From contig JAWNZC010000031.1 in the NCBI GenBank assembly GCA_035771165.1, forward strand, positions 643,501-707,500: a stretch of 64,000 nucleotides of DNA. The letters run 5' to 3'. Positions 24,635 through 35,677 of the stretch are shown here, piece after piece. Both the position numbers and the translations under genes were made by a program. The notes under the pieces were generated by a model, which was not told the origin of the DNA, ran no database searches, and was given only the letters and a program-made list of their open reading frames with translations. Origin of the DNA: Paragorgia papillata (Eukaryota; Cnidaria; Anthozoa; Scleralcyonacea; Coralliidae). Positions within the stretch are counted from its first letter, which is position 1. Each line of letters opens with the position of its first letter.

Positions 24635-26930
24635 TAATACTTTAATAGTGAATTGAAATAAAACTTGTGTAGAAACACAGATAATTTCACCCTGAAAAAC
24701 TATTCTAGACATTCAAATTTTGAATTTCAAAAATTTCAAATTCAAATTTTCTGGAGAACATCCCCCCAGATCCCCCTACTAGCCACTGTGTCGGGGAATT
24801 CTTGGCACCACCCCTGGTAAAACAGTGACTTGGAAATTATAATTTAAGGCGGTAGATAGTCTATAAACTCTGTACAACATCCTTTAATCAAATTTTACTC
24901 AGTGTTCTCTCCGTAGATAATATAGTAGATACTGTACATACAGTGTAAATCTGCAAATAGTAAATTATAAAATATATAATTACATAAAAGCATATCAATA
25001 ACTCATATATATATATATATATATATATCTGTAAATAGGAAATAGGTTTTAGTATTAATTTATAAAATGGATAATGAACCATGTACTTCAATGGAGCAAC
25101 CACAATGATCTTTCTCAGTTGGAAATTTTTTCTGTCAGTTGGAAATTGGTAAAATGAAAGTTCTGGATTTCGTTTTGTGTTGGTATCATGTACATGTAGG
25201 AATACAGTAAGATGTTTCACCTCCTTTTCTCTTCCTTTCTGAAGATATAGTTCCTTTCGCTCCTAAAGTTGTCAATTCTTTGTCTGATTCCATTGAAGTA
25301 CATGGTTCATTATCCATTTTATAAATTAATACTAAAACCTATTTCCTACTTACAGTTATATATTATATATTTTACAATTCACTATTTACAGATTTATATA
25401 CAGTACCTACCTGAAAATTTTAATATTAATTATCAAGATTTATAAAACTACTATTAAAATTTGCCTACAGTCTATATTATCAATGGAGAGAACACTGAGA
25501 AAAATCTGATTAAAGAATGTTGTACAGAGTTTATAGACTATCTATAGCCTTAAATTATAATTTCCAAGTCACTGTTTTACCAGGAGTGGTGCCAAGAATT
25601 CCCCGACACAGGGGCTAAGGTCCCTAACAGGGGGGCTAGTAGGGGGATTTGGAGTTTTATTTCACAAAAGCATTAATTACTTGTCTGGCTTAATCAGTTA
25701 AAAAGTTCTTTGCCCATTAACAAAAATACAATTTTCCTTCCAGATTCCCTGACAACTTGGTAACTTTTCCCCAATGGGGCCTGGGGGGTGGGGGCTATGG
25801 TTCCCCAACAGGGGGTGTAGCATCCCTGCCTACCTCTGGCACCACCCGTGTGTTTTACAAAGCTTGTCGCCTACAACACAGCAACAAAACTCGGCAAATC
25901 TTCAACGTTTTAAACGAATTTATAGTTATGAATATATATTTACAGCCTACAATAGTTCTAGAACCTACTGGTTTATTTGACAGGATATGAACCGACCAAA
26001 ACAAAGGAAACAGAATAGCAATCAAAAACAACAGTAGAAACCCAGGCAAAAATGCTTTCTTCTTGGTGTTTTTACAAAGTGCCAGTGCCAGTGCCGATAA
26101 AACCGGGTTATTTCCGCGCCAAAAAGTTTAAAGACTCTTTAAAAACATTGTCTTCTGAGGACATGCTTAATCGAACGAATGACAGAAACAATCATTACAG
26201 AACACTTGGTAATTCAGAAAACACGAGATCGCGATAGAACAACAACACACACATGTCTGTGAGGCAAAATGATGAGCTGTCCTATGTTCACTAAGCTTAC
26301 TCACCTGAAAACGTCGAGAGAAACCTCCCTTCTGGAACGTATTTACTCGCATATTCTTCACTCCTTCAATAGCTCTATAGCAATTTTCTCGTCCATTTCT
26401 GCTCTGATTTCGCTGTCTTTGGCACACAACGCTCTTTATAGTCCCACAAATACATTGCCCGTTTCGAAATTCTCCTGCGCTACAAAAAATGTGCTTAAAA
26501 GAATCCATTCTTCTCACAAGCAAAATGCTCGCTTCGCGACGGCCATTTCGCCTGCAAGTGAAGCCTACCACATTTCCCATGATGCTTTGCTATAATGGGA
26601 ATTGCTATTGATAAGTTCTAGCTAAAGAACAGCACTAATCATGCTGTGAACAATCTAATATAAAATATTATCCACTGAATAGTTATGTACCTGATAGTGC
26701 TGTTCAGTGGATAAAAGTTAAATTGGGTTGTTCAAAGCACCACTAGAGTGGTTCTCTAGCTAGGATTTATCCACCAGATAAGCTATCCGGGCTTCGTACA
26801 AAAATCTGAATTTTACAAGTTCACTTCATGTAAAACTTGGGGGCATGTTTATGATGCTAATAATATGGTTTGAGATGTTTCTCAACTGTGATTGGCTGAT
26901 GCCAGTTCACTTAATCCTGAATATCAGTGC

Positions 26931-27030
26931 AAAAATCTGTAATAGCAGTGCAAAAATCTGTAATAGCAGTGCAAAAATCTGTAATAGCAGTGCAAAAATC
27001 TGTAATAGCAGTGCAAAAATCTGTAATAGT
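26931..27030 (+). promoter_or_regulatory. Iteron array, five 21 bp units upstream of recombinase
   Basis: GTGCAAAAATCTGTAATAGC-type units repeat in phase every 21 bp, lying between two CCAAT-type boxes (GATTGGCTGA at 26891 and 27037) and ~70 bp upstream of the recombinase ATG. A variant array (GTGCAAAAATCTGTTATCAC) lies at the same relative position in the second element (29012-29145). Conservation of place and core suggests protein-binding sites, perhaps for the recombinase, or promoter elements. Confidence 0.6.
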
Positions 27031-27097
27031 CTTTCCTGATTGGCTGAAAAGCAATGAAAGCTGCAAGTTGGGGAGCGAAACTCTTCAAATAAAAAAC

Positions 27098-28502
27098 ATG
27101 GCGGGTGTTTTGAGTAAACAAAGATTTCCAGAATTTCAATTGTCTGAAATTCAAGAATTGCAAAACAAGGCAACGAATAAAAACACGGCTGCAAGTACTG
27201 ACTTTTGGGTGAACGTTTTCAAAAGTTGGGCTAGACAACGAGGCTTTCCTGAGGCGATTGAAAGTTACGAAGCGATAGAGCTAGACGGCGTTTTGCAAAA
27301 ATTTTATGCCGAAGTGCGTAACCAGAATGGAGATGAATACGAGCCGGATAGTCTTCGTGTGATGATAGCTGCCTTAGACCGGCATTTAAAACACCACGGA
27401 TATCAAACGTCCATAATTCGTGACCGAGAGTTTGCTGCGTCTAAACAAGTGATAGAGGGAAAGGCAAGACGGCTACGGCAGGAAGGACGGGGAAAACGAA
27501 ACAACAAAGCTAGAGCGTTGACGGAACAAGAAGAGGAAGAGCTGTGGGAAACAGGAAAACTCGGCAGTACAATACCAGAAAGCCTTGTAAACACAATGTG
27601 GTGGATACTCACCCAGTATTTTGGTTTGCGTGGCCGTCAGGAGCATCACGGCATGAAGGTTGACGATTTCACACTTGGCAAAGATGACACTGGCTGTGAG
27701 TACGTTGAATTTGCGGAAGGTTTGACGAAAACAAGAAATGGAGGACTGTCGAAAAAGTGCCGAGATTTCACGCCGAAAATTTGTGCAACGGGCACTCAAA
27801 CATGTCCAGTATCCCTTTTTAAAGAGTATTTGTCTCGGCGACCAACGTAATTGCAAACATCTGGTCCTTTCTACCTCTCGGTGAATTACAAACCCAAGGA
27901 CGACGTGTGGTACAAAGCACAACCCATGGGAACTAACCGCATAAACGAAATGATGAAGCGTATCATCGCGGGTACATCGCTGGAGCAAAATCCAAAGAAG
28001 CTGACAAACCACAGCGCCCGAAAGACGGTTGTTAGCAAGTTGAAAAAACACAACGTCGAACGTTCGTCTATTGTAAAGGTGACCGGTCATCGTAATCTGC
28101 AATCCCTCGACGATTACGACGAAGGAGATGAAGCAGAGCAACGAGATATGTCTTCAAAGATATCTCGACGAAATAACATGCAGCCTGGACCATCATCGGC
28201 TCTATACGAGCAGACTTCGTCCCTTGCTTCGTCCACCAACAACAACGCCGTCGAGACTGATCATCGCCGCCAACAGTATCACGCCTCCTATGGTTTTCAC
28301 CAAGCGAACCACAATGCCTTCACAACGTTGAGACAAGAAAGCCAGCATCAGATGCTAAACTCCAACGTCTTCAACAACTGCCAAGTAACCTTCGACAATG
28401 GACACACGAGGACAAACACCAGTAAACGTGCCGAATCAAGACGAGGATTTCCGTCCACAAAAACGGCGACGTGCTTACATGATCGGCAGCGATTCCGATT
28501 AA
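27098..28502 (+). pseudogene. Crypton tyrosine recombinase (DUF3504-like), one nonsense and one frameshift
   Basis: The likely start is ATG at 27098 (AACATGGCGG), not the in-frame ATG at 26927, which only translates the iterons. The protein has an N-terminal SAM-like/core-binding region, then the catalytic domain. Visible catalytic residues are Arg in YFGLRGRQEHHG, His-x-x-Arg in NHSARKTVV, His in VTGHRNLQ and the nucleophile Tyr in SLDDYDEGDE. This set matches Crypton-derived DUF3504 proteins. A TAA at 27848-27850 interrupts an otherwise continuous frame. Near 28380-28420 a +1 shift is needed to reach the natural end (RRRAYMIGSDSD, stop 28500-28502). Otherwise well preserved, so inactivation looks recent. 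The alternative is assembly error at both sites. Confidence 0.85.
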
Positions 28503-28746
28503 GTGTTGAACTTTGTTGCTGGATATTTCAATTTCAAACTTTTTTTGGCGATCTGTTGCTTTGCAATTCTTTATTAAACTGTTGTATATTTATAAACAAA
28601 AGCTTGCTGTGTAAAACGGCTGCATGTCTGCTTCGCTTTCATTGCTGAACTGTTGAAGAACCGCGTGACCTTAAGTTAATAATTGACCAATATAAATAAA
28701 GCGGATGTTCCGAAGCGGAAGTGTTGTTATTTGTCTCGAAAAATTC

Positions 28747-28948
28747 CAAGCATATCATTAATAAGTAATAGTATAATTTCTCGTGCAATTACGCAAAAAC
28801 ATGCACTCATGAGTTTTTCAAAGACTGCAAATAGCACTCGTTCTTCGGACTCGTGCTATTTTGCAGTCTTTGAAAAACTCATTCGTGCATGTTTTTGCGT
28901 AATTGCACTCGAAATTATACTATTACCTATACTAATAATATACATGAA
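28747..28948. repeat. Long hairpin at Crypton 3' side, copy 1
   Basis: The arms run from about 28750 to 28845 and from 28850 to 28945. The core arm GCACTCATGAGTTTTTCAAA pairs with its complement around a CTCGTTCTTCGGACTCG loop. The outer arms GTAATAGTATAATTTC pair perfectly with GAAATTATACTATTAC. Confidence 0.85.
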
Positions 28949-29432
28949 AAAATATCTCGACTGTGATTGGCTGATTCCAGTGCAGTTAATCCCAAACAAC
29001 TGCAGAATTGTGTTATCACAGTGCAAAAATCTGTTATCACAGTGCAAAAAGCTGTTATCACAGTGCAAAAATCTGTTATCACATTGCAAAAATCTGTTAT
29101 CACAGTGCAAAAATCTGTAATCAGTGCAAAAATCTGTTATCACTAAGAACCAATCAAATTGATTGTACAGCGGATTTTTCCCGACACAAAACAAACGAAG
29201 ATGGCGGCCAAGATTCGGCGGTTTTGGGGATAATTTGTTCAAATTTGAAGCTAGTTATGCTTTAATATTGCCAAGCAAAGAACCTACAAGAAGACCAGAA
29301 GCTTCTTTATGCCTCGAGTAAACATTTTCAAGTAGTAAAGGAAGCGAAGCGTTTTTTAACAAATAAATATGCGAGGAGTGGACGGCTAAACACGTACGTT
29401 AAAATATTAGTACAGTTGTTTTGAAAATTTTT
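28932..29432 (+). pseudogene. Truncated second Crypton-like element (5' region only)
   Basis: From CTAATAATAT at 28932, the order of signals repeats the first element: a GATTGGCTGA box, six or seven iterons (29012-29145), a second CCAAT-type box, then ATGGCGGCC at 29201. The coding start is short and frameshifted; pieces such as KEAKRFLTNKYARSGRLNT resemble the N-terminal region of Crypton proteins. The recombinase domain is missing and the sequence passes directly into a second hairpin at 29433. It looks like an internally deleted, non-autonomous derivative of a related subfamily. Confidence 0.45.
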
Positions 29433-29630
29433 TCAAGTATATTATTAATAAGTAATTGCATGGTTTCTCGTGCAATTTGGAAAAACATGCACTCGTGAGT
29501 TTTTCAAATACTTCAAATAGCACTCGTCCTTCGGACTCATGCTATTTTGACAGTATTTGAAAAACTCACTCGTGCATGTTTTTTTCCAAATTGCACTCGA
29601 AACCATGCAATTACATATACTAATATATGC
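29433..29630. repeat. Long hairpin, copy 2
   Basis: Same architecture and core (GCACTCGTGAGTTTTTCAAA and complement around a CCTTCGGACTC loop) as 28747-28948. Its outer arms (GTAATTGCATGGTTTC with GAAACCATGCAATTAC) differ from copy 1 yet remain self-complementary. Confidence 0.85.
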
Positions 29631-30019
29631 TGTTTTGGAAACAGCCAGTAAAGATGTATGTATAGTATGTGCCATGTTCAAATTACATGTAAAAAATGAT
29701 GAACTATCATTTTTTTTGTGTGTCTGTGTGCTTTTCACACATTTTCATGCCTTGCTTCTTAAGTCTATATCTCTTTCTGTGCTTAACAGCCCAGGGCCAT
29801 TTGTGGGGGCTGTGCCAAGATGGCGGCCAAGAACAAATGGCCCTGGCACAGGCTGAGCTATCACCACATCTGATTGGTCGAGATAACATTGGATGTTTTA
29901 GGTATTCTGATTGGTGGAAACAAGGCGGGCGGCAGGCTAACTCACGGGCATTTGTTTATAGGCTCAAATTATATTAAATAAGTGATACCGGCTGTTAAAA
30001 ACAACTTCAAAATGACTGA

Positions 30020-30310
30020 AAATGTGAGGAAAGCTGGCGAAACACCCGTAAAAACGTCGGAAGAATATGTAATGATGGGTCGCGTCGTCTCTGTGCCCTG
30101 GCTGCCATACAACGAAGTCCATGGGATGGCAATTCAGTGTGTTTTGACTTGGTGAACAAAGTCAAAAAGTATTTTGGCTGCGAAAGGAATGTACACCACA
30201 GGGCAGAATTTACGTGTTTGGCCATTGAGAAGCAGGCTTTTTTCAAACAAGAATTCTCGACTAAACGAAGCCTAAATGTTTTTCAAAACGCTGAATTGAA
30301 TCCACCGTAA
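30020..30310 (+). other. Possible degenerate exon, unrecognised
   Basis: After a TGA at ~30017, one plus-strand frame stays open for ~96 codons to a TAA near 30310 without an ATG. It contains a plausible protein-like run (FDLVNKVKKYFGCERNVHHR, then CLAIEKQAFFKQ). An ATG in another frame (30012) opens 47 codons. This may be one exon of the surrounding element's gene. No family is recognised. Confidence 0.25.
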
Positions 30311-30613
30311 ACTCACGAAAACAAGGCGGCCCTGCCAGACAACGGCAATCCAGTTTCTTGCGAATTTGGTACAACGGTGAAGCAAATGATAAATACTAAG
30401 CATTTACCGATATTTATTAAAAGTCTATTTATTTTAATAATTCGACAATGTATTTGGAAATGAATGTTTTGATTGGTTTCAGTTTGGGTCAGTCAAGCTG
30501 AACTAAATATTCAGAAAATTTGAGCCTGACTAGGCGCGATTAACTTAGTGAAGACTGGGTCCGAGTAAAAAATGAGTCAAAATATGGCTCATTTTTTGCA
30601 GCCTATGCCAGGG

Positions 30614-32051
30614 TAGCCTGCGCCGCAGACGTCTAAACCCCTGGTTAAATCCGTCTGCGAATTAGCGACAGAATTCTTGTTCTGATCTCCCGTTGAGTAT
30701 CTGAATATGTGTACTAGATCATGATTGGCTCGTGCTGAAAACTTAACCTTAGATCGCTTCTGATTGGGTACTATTCTAAGCGCCACTTCCGGCGAGCGTT
30801 TTGTTATGACGGCTACATATAAGGCGCGGGTTAAAGCTTGTCAATTGTGGAAGCAAGATGGCTAGTAATTTCAGAACTACGCATCGTTGAAGTATGCGGT
30901 GTACGTATGGTGTTAGATGTTGAATGAGCTTTCGTTTGATGTATATTTCAAGATTCTGCGTTTTGTAAAACTTGTTAAAATGTCCAAAATGTGCGACATA
31001 ATACTAGTATTTCTCGTTGCTCGAAATAATATTTTAAAAATGTAGATATAGAGTATAGTCTAAAGATGACATTTAACACCAAGACAAATATTCACGCAAT
31101 AAACCAAAATGACAATGAAATCCCATTTTTTAATTAGTTCCCGTTTAGCTAGAAACTTAAAATTTCTACCCCGAATAGCACTTTTCAATAGCTTGTGCCT
31201 GATATGTATCTCAATGTTGTGCGTTAACACTTTGAAGCCTGACGACGACGACGAGTCTTAGTATTTTATTCTGGCTAACGCCAGACGGTTTGATTCACCA
31301 CAGGGAGGGGTCAAGTATTTCAAAAGAAAACTAAAGTTGAGTGTTCTATTAATAACACTTGTGACATGTCAATTTCCTGTCTATTTGTAAATTTTATTTC
31401 GAGCAGCGAGAAATATTATGTCGCACATTTTAACAAGTTTTACAAAACGCAGAATCTTGAACTATACATCAAACGAAAGCTGATTCAACATCTAACACCA
31501 TACGTACACAACATACTTCAACGATGCGTAGTTCTGAAATTACTAGCCATCTTGCTTCCACAATACATATAAAACGAAATACACCTAAACCCGCAAAATA
31601 AAAGATTTTACCGCACTTCCGGTCTTGAACACGCGTTGTTTGCGCGAGATTTTTTGAAGTAGCGTTCTTCCTGACTACCAAAACTGACATCTCTACAATT
31701 GCCAAGCTGCAAACTAAACAACTTGGACTTTCATCCATGAAAAATCTGGAAAAAGCCACAACCGGAAGTGCAGTAAAATCAGGCATTTTGCGGGTTTAGG
31801 TGTATTTCGTGATAGGTGTATTGACAAGCTTTAACCCGCGCCCTATATGTAGCCGTCATAACAAAACGCTCGCCGGAAGTGGCGCTTAGAATAGTACCCA
31901 ATCAGAAGCGATCTAAGGTTAAGTTTTCAGCACGAGCCAATCATGATCTAGTACACATATTCACGTACTCGACGGGAGATCAGAACAAGAATTCTGTCGC
32001 TAATTCGCAGACGGATTTAACCAGGGGTTTAGACGACTGCGGCGCAGGCTA
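30614..32051. mobile_element. MULE-type fold-back element, 1438 bp, TSD TGCCAGGG
   Basis: The ends TAGCCTGCGCCGCAGACG (30614) and complement (32051) are flanked by TGCCAGGG at 30606-30613 and 32052-32059, or 9 bp with ATGCCAGGG. The arms are long: about 30614-31035 pairs with 31380-32051. The right arm is ~255 bp longer because of a later insertion (31570-31826). Termini and long arms resemble the 287 bp element at 48382, so both belong to one family. 8-9 bp duplications with long inverted arms are typical of Mutator-like elements. Confidence 0.75.
31570..31826. mobile_element. Small MITE inserted in the right arm, ~255 bp
   Basis: ACGAAATACACCTAAACCCG near the left end has its inverse at the right end (CGGGTTTAGGTGTATTTCGT), and CACTTCCGG is mirrored further in. 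The opposite arm of the host element near 30840 shows the empty site (GTCAATTGTGG). Confidence 0.7.
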
Positions 32052-32596
32052 TGCCAGGGCCATTTGTTACCGCCAGGGCAATCGTTTTTGACCGCCATCT
32101 TGGCCCAGCCCCCACAAATGGTCCTGGGGACGAGGTTGACGAACGAGTATGTTGAGCTTATCATCTAAATACGGTGTACTTTTGGCAAATAGTTGAAGAA
32201 CGAAATATGTTTTAGATTAGAGCAACCTTTATTGCTTTAATAGAGATTTTTTGTTTTCAAAATGGTAATGAGATGACGTCAAAGTAGTCATCATTATCTA
32301 CACAATATTTATTTGCAGGAGTGACATGACCCAATTCTTCCATTAATGGTGTGTTCGAAAACATGTTCCATATTGTACGAGTTTTTCCACAAACATTCTC
32401 CGGTAGTTTATCTTGCCAAAAAGAGAAAGAAAGCCAAATGCCTACATATAGACGTCGTCTCATTACCTTACTAGAAATGCGAATCGCCAAAAAAAACATT
32501 GAAGAATAGCTCCAATCAAAAAAATATATTTCACTGAACAACTGTTTGCTCTATGCAGAACGTATTCAGATGATATATGCACTTAATGCACTTTAA

Positions 32597-33595
32597 GGGG
32601 GCGATTATATGGCAAGCGGGCTAGCCCGATTAACCGGCATGAAAATGTCCATGTAATCGTTTTCATCTCGGCAAACTGGGCTGAAAAACTGTTGAACTCG
32701 CTTCGATACGCGTTCGTTTGCTTGACTGTGTCAATAAATAGTGCTGAAAGGAACTGATATAGAACATCAAAACGTTGTTCGTGTGTTTCGTGTCATAGCG
32801 AAGACTTAATAAATTAATTAGTCTTCGTGAAGACGCTTTCGTGCGTTAGCTAATCTTTTTATTAACGATGGGCTTACAAAAGATTGCATCGATATTCTTT
32901 ATTCTGTGTTAATTGCGTAATTTACCAGTTCTGGTAAGACACGAAGTCTCATTGTTTTAAATATGAACAAGCGGAACTTGTGAATTGTTGAAAAAAAACA
33001 GCCCGGGTAACCGAGATCTCGGTCTCACAAAGCGAGATCTCAGCTAGGCGGGCTGGCTCAGCTCTCATATAAACACAAGACGAAAATTAACAAGAAATAA
33101 TAGCAGAAGCACGATCTCGGCAATGCTGGCTAGCCTGGGTACACGCGTAAAAACGCACACACAATGTTGTGCTGCACCCCGTAAACAAGTTGTTCACTTA
33201 TAGTTCGAACAACTTGTTCCCGGATAAATCAACAGTCATGAACAAGTTGTTCTAACAGCACATTTTTCTAGCCAACAACGTTGTTCGCACATGATACAAC
33301 ATGTTGTAACAGCATGATGAAGTAACAAGGCTGAACAACAATGTTACAACAATTGTGAACATGACTGGTGTATCAACACGTCCTTCGGTTGTTTCAACAT
33401 GCGTAGACAACTGCTGTTGTTTCATGAAGCTGTAACAACATGATGAAACAATGATGAACAATATTGTTAATTCATCAGGGTTGTTCACACATGATAACAA
33501 CGTTGTTATAGCATTGTTCAGGCAACAATGCTGTAACAACTTGTGAGATTCTTACGCATGTACCTGGCCTGGCTCGCCTCCATATAAACACCCGC
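32597..33595. mobile_element. Harbinger-like MITE, TAA TSD, copy 1
   Basis: The left end GGGGGCGATTATATGG and the right end, complement of GCGGGTGTTTATATGG, are flanked by TAA (32594-32596 and 33596-33598). CGGGCTAGCCCG and GAGATCTCGG palindromes lie inside. The centre (33170-33545) is packed with GTTGTTC/GAACAAC and TTGTAACA words. Non-coding. Confidence 0.75.
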
Positions 33596-33670
33596 TAAGA
33601 CAATAACAATTTTTTTTTTGACGATGGGCTTACAAAAGATTGCATCGATATTCTTTATTTATTCGTCTGA

Positions 33671-33931
33671 ATGATAATGAGTAACGTGCTGGATTTATTG
33701 CCTATGAAAAACTCGTTGTTTGAAATACTGCAGTATAATTGTCATCAAGGTAAATTAATACAGTTAGTTCCCATGTTTACAAGATGGCGCAGCACCAGCA
33801 ACACTGCTGGGGGTAATATGGAGCAAAGACCTTTCTGGGGCTACTGCCATAAACCCAAAATCGATATTCATCTTGCTTCCAGCCATAAGAAACTTCAGCC
33901 ACCGGCACAGCTCGTAGAATTTGACGCTTAA
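33671..33931 (+). other. Duplicated 86-codon ORF, unrecognised (copy 1)
   Basis: The frame starts at ATG 33671 and ends in TAA; the copy at 35678-35938 differs at only a few residues. It contains MEQRPFWGYCHKPKIDIHLA. Its upstream end overlaps the Harbinger element flank. The few changes between copies are mostly amino-acid changing, which argues against strong selection. No family is recognised, and it may be chance coding in a repeat. Confidence 0.2.
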
Positions 33932-33967
33932 GAACGAAATGATTTGTAAATTAGACAAGGGATTTCT

Positions 33968-34280
33968 GGTTGGTTGGTTGGTGAATCGTGGCTTGAATCG
34001 TAATCGCATGAATAGTAGCTTGATTGTTAAAGGCTTTGAAGTTTGCTGGGTTTGGCTAGTTGGTTGGTTGGTTGGTTGGTTGGATGGATGCATGGATGGT
34101 TGGTCGGTTAGATGGTTGGTTGGATGGTTGGTTGGATGGTTGGATGGATGGTTGGTTGGTTGGTTGGTTGGATGGTTGGTTGGTTGGATGGGTGGTTGGG
34201 ATGGTTGGATGGTTGGATGGTTGGTTGGTTGGATGGTTGGTTGGATGGATGGATGGATGGATGGTTGGATGGTTGGATGG
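33968..34280 (+). repeat. GGTT/GGAT minisatellite between duplicated units
   Basis: Mixed GGTT and GGAT tetramers with occasional GGGTGGTTGGGATGG blocks. Open frames encode Gly-Trp-Leu-Val repeats only because of the repeat. Confidence 0.95.
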
Positions 34281-34672
34281 AAATATGTTTTAGATTAGAG
34301 CAACCTTTATTGCTTTAATAGAGATTTTTGTTTTCAAAATGGTAATGAGATGACGTCAAAGTAGTCATCATTATCTACACTATATTTATTTGCAGGAGTG
34401 ACATGACCCAATTCTTCCATTAATGGTGTGTTTGAACAACATGTTCCATATTGTATGAGTTTTTCTACAAACATTCTCAAGTAGTTTATCTTGCCAAAAA
34501 GAGAAAGAAAGCCAAATGCCTACATAGACGTCATCTCATTACCATACTAGAAATGCGAATCGCCAAAAAAAACATTGAAGAATAGCTCCAATCAAAAAAA
34601 TATATTTCACTGAACAACTGTTTGCTCTATGTAGAACGTATTCAGATGATATATGCACTTAATGCACTTTAA

Positions 34673-35602
34673 GGGGGCGATTACATGGCAAGCGGGCTGG
34701 CCCGGTTAACCGGCATGAAAATGTCCATGTAATCGTTTTCATCTCGGCAAACTGGGCTGAAAAACTGTTGAACTCGCTTCGATACGCGTTCGTTTGCTTG
34801 ACTGTGTGAATAAATAGTGCTGAAAGGAACTGGAATAGAACATCAAAACGTTGTTCGTGTGTTTCGTGATCATAGCGAAAACTTAATAAATTAATTAGTC
34901 TTCGTGAAGACGCTTTCGTGGGTTAGCTAATATCTTTTTATTAACGATGGGCTTACAAAAGATTGCATCGATATTCTTTATTCTGTGCTAATTGCGTAAT
35001 TTACCAGTTCTGGTAAGACACGAAGTCTCATTGTTTTAAATATGAACAAGCGGAACTTGTGAATTGTTGAAAAAAACCAGCCCGGGTAACCGATATCTCG
35101 GTCTCACAAAGCGAGATCTCGGCTAGGTGGGCTGGCTCGGCTCTCATATAAACACAAGACGAAACACACACAATGTTCTGCTGCACCCCGTAAACAAGTT
35201 GCTCACTTATAGTTCGAACAACTTGTTCACGGATAAATCAACAGTCGTGAAGAAGTTCTTCTAACAGCACATTTTTCTAGCCAACAACGTTGTTCGCACA
35301 TGATACAATTATGTTGTAACAGCATGATGAAGTAACAAGGTTGAACAACAATGTTACAACAATTGTGAACATGACTGGTGTATCAGCACGTCATTCAGTT
35401 GTTTCAACATGCGTGGACAACTGCTGTTGTTTCATGAAGCTGTAACATGATGAAACAATGATGAACAATATTGTTAATTCATCAGGGTTGTTCACACATG
35501 ATAACAACGTTGTTACAGCATTGTTCAGGCAACAATGCTGTAACAACTTGTGAGATTCTTACGCATGTACCCGGCCTGGCTCGCCTCCATATAAACACCC
35601 GC
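34673..35602. mobile_element. Harbinger-like MITE, TAA TSD, copy 2 (duplicated with its flanks)
   Basis: Same ends and TAA flanks (34670-34672 and 35603-35605) as 32597-33595. Because the flanks are also duplicated, this copy arose by segmental duplication rather than transposition. It is ~69 bp shorter through internal deletion. Confidence 0.75.
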
Positions 35603-35677
35603 TAAGACAATAACAATTTTTTTTTTGACGATGGGCTTACAAAAGATTGCATCGATATTCTTTATTTATTCGTCTGA

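Larger units (their letters stand above)
21985..26608. repeat. Giant imperfect palindrome, arms up to ~1.3 kb matched
   Basis: From CAATTCCCATTATAGC at 21995 inward, the left side matches the reverse complement of the right side ending at 26608. Matching blocks are 21995-22960 with 25670-26605, 24650-24850 with 25540-25660, and 25060-25110 with 25285-25330. The left arm is longer because a 1666 bp element (22969-24634) is inserted in it; the right arm shows the empty site. Both arms keep an ATG-started ORF of ~135 codons (22010-22414 plus; 26580-26167 minus), followed by a donor-like GTGAGT. Its product is unrecognised. The structure could be a transposon with very long terminal repeats or an inverted duplication. 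Confidence 0.75.
26857..28948 (+). mobile_element. Crypton (tyrosine-recombinase) DNA transposon, nearly intact
   Basis: The element is inferred to start at CTAATAATAT (26857). In order come a promoter-like segment with GATTGGCTGA boxes, five GTGCAAAAATCTGTAATAGC-type iterons (26931-27027), the recombinase gene (27098-28502) and a ~200 bp hairpin (28747-28948). A relative with the same 5' structure starts at 28932, so the two appear to be head-to-tail. Cryptons lack inverted termini and insert by site-specific recombination, which fits a direct repeat at the borders. The borders are inference. Confidence 0.6.
29790..32128. mobile_element. Inverted-repeat element with self-complementary ends
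   Basis: The left end (29790-29855) reads CCCAGGGCCATTTGTGGGGG, then GCCAAGATGGCGGCCAAG, then ACAAATGGCCCTGG, so each end is itself a partial palindrome. The right end (32055-32128) is the inverted counterpart. GATGGCGG occurs in both. A 1438 bp MULE-type element is inserted at its right end. No target duplication was found. Confidence 0.55.

Noticed and set aside
26927..27097. N-terminal Gln-Lys-Ser-Val-Ile-Ala repeats of the Crypton frame
   Set aside because: Translation of the iteron array; ATG at 27098 in GGCGGG context is the better start.
33170..33545. Possible regulatory cluster of GTTGTT/AACAAC palindromes
   Set aside because: It is the interior of a Harbinger-like MITE and is copied with it; no independent signal.
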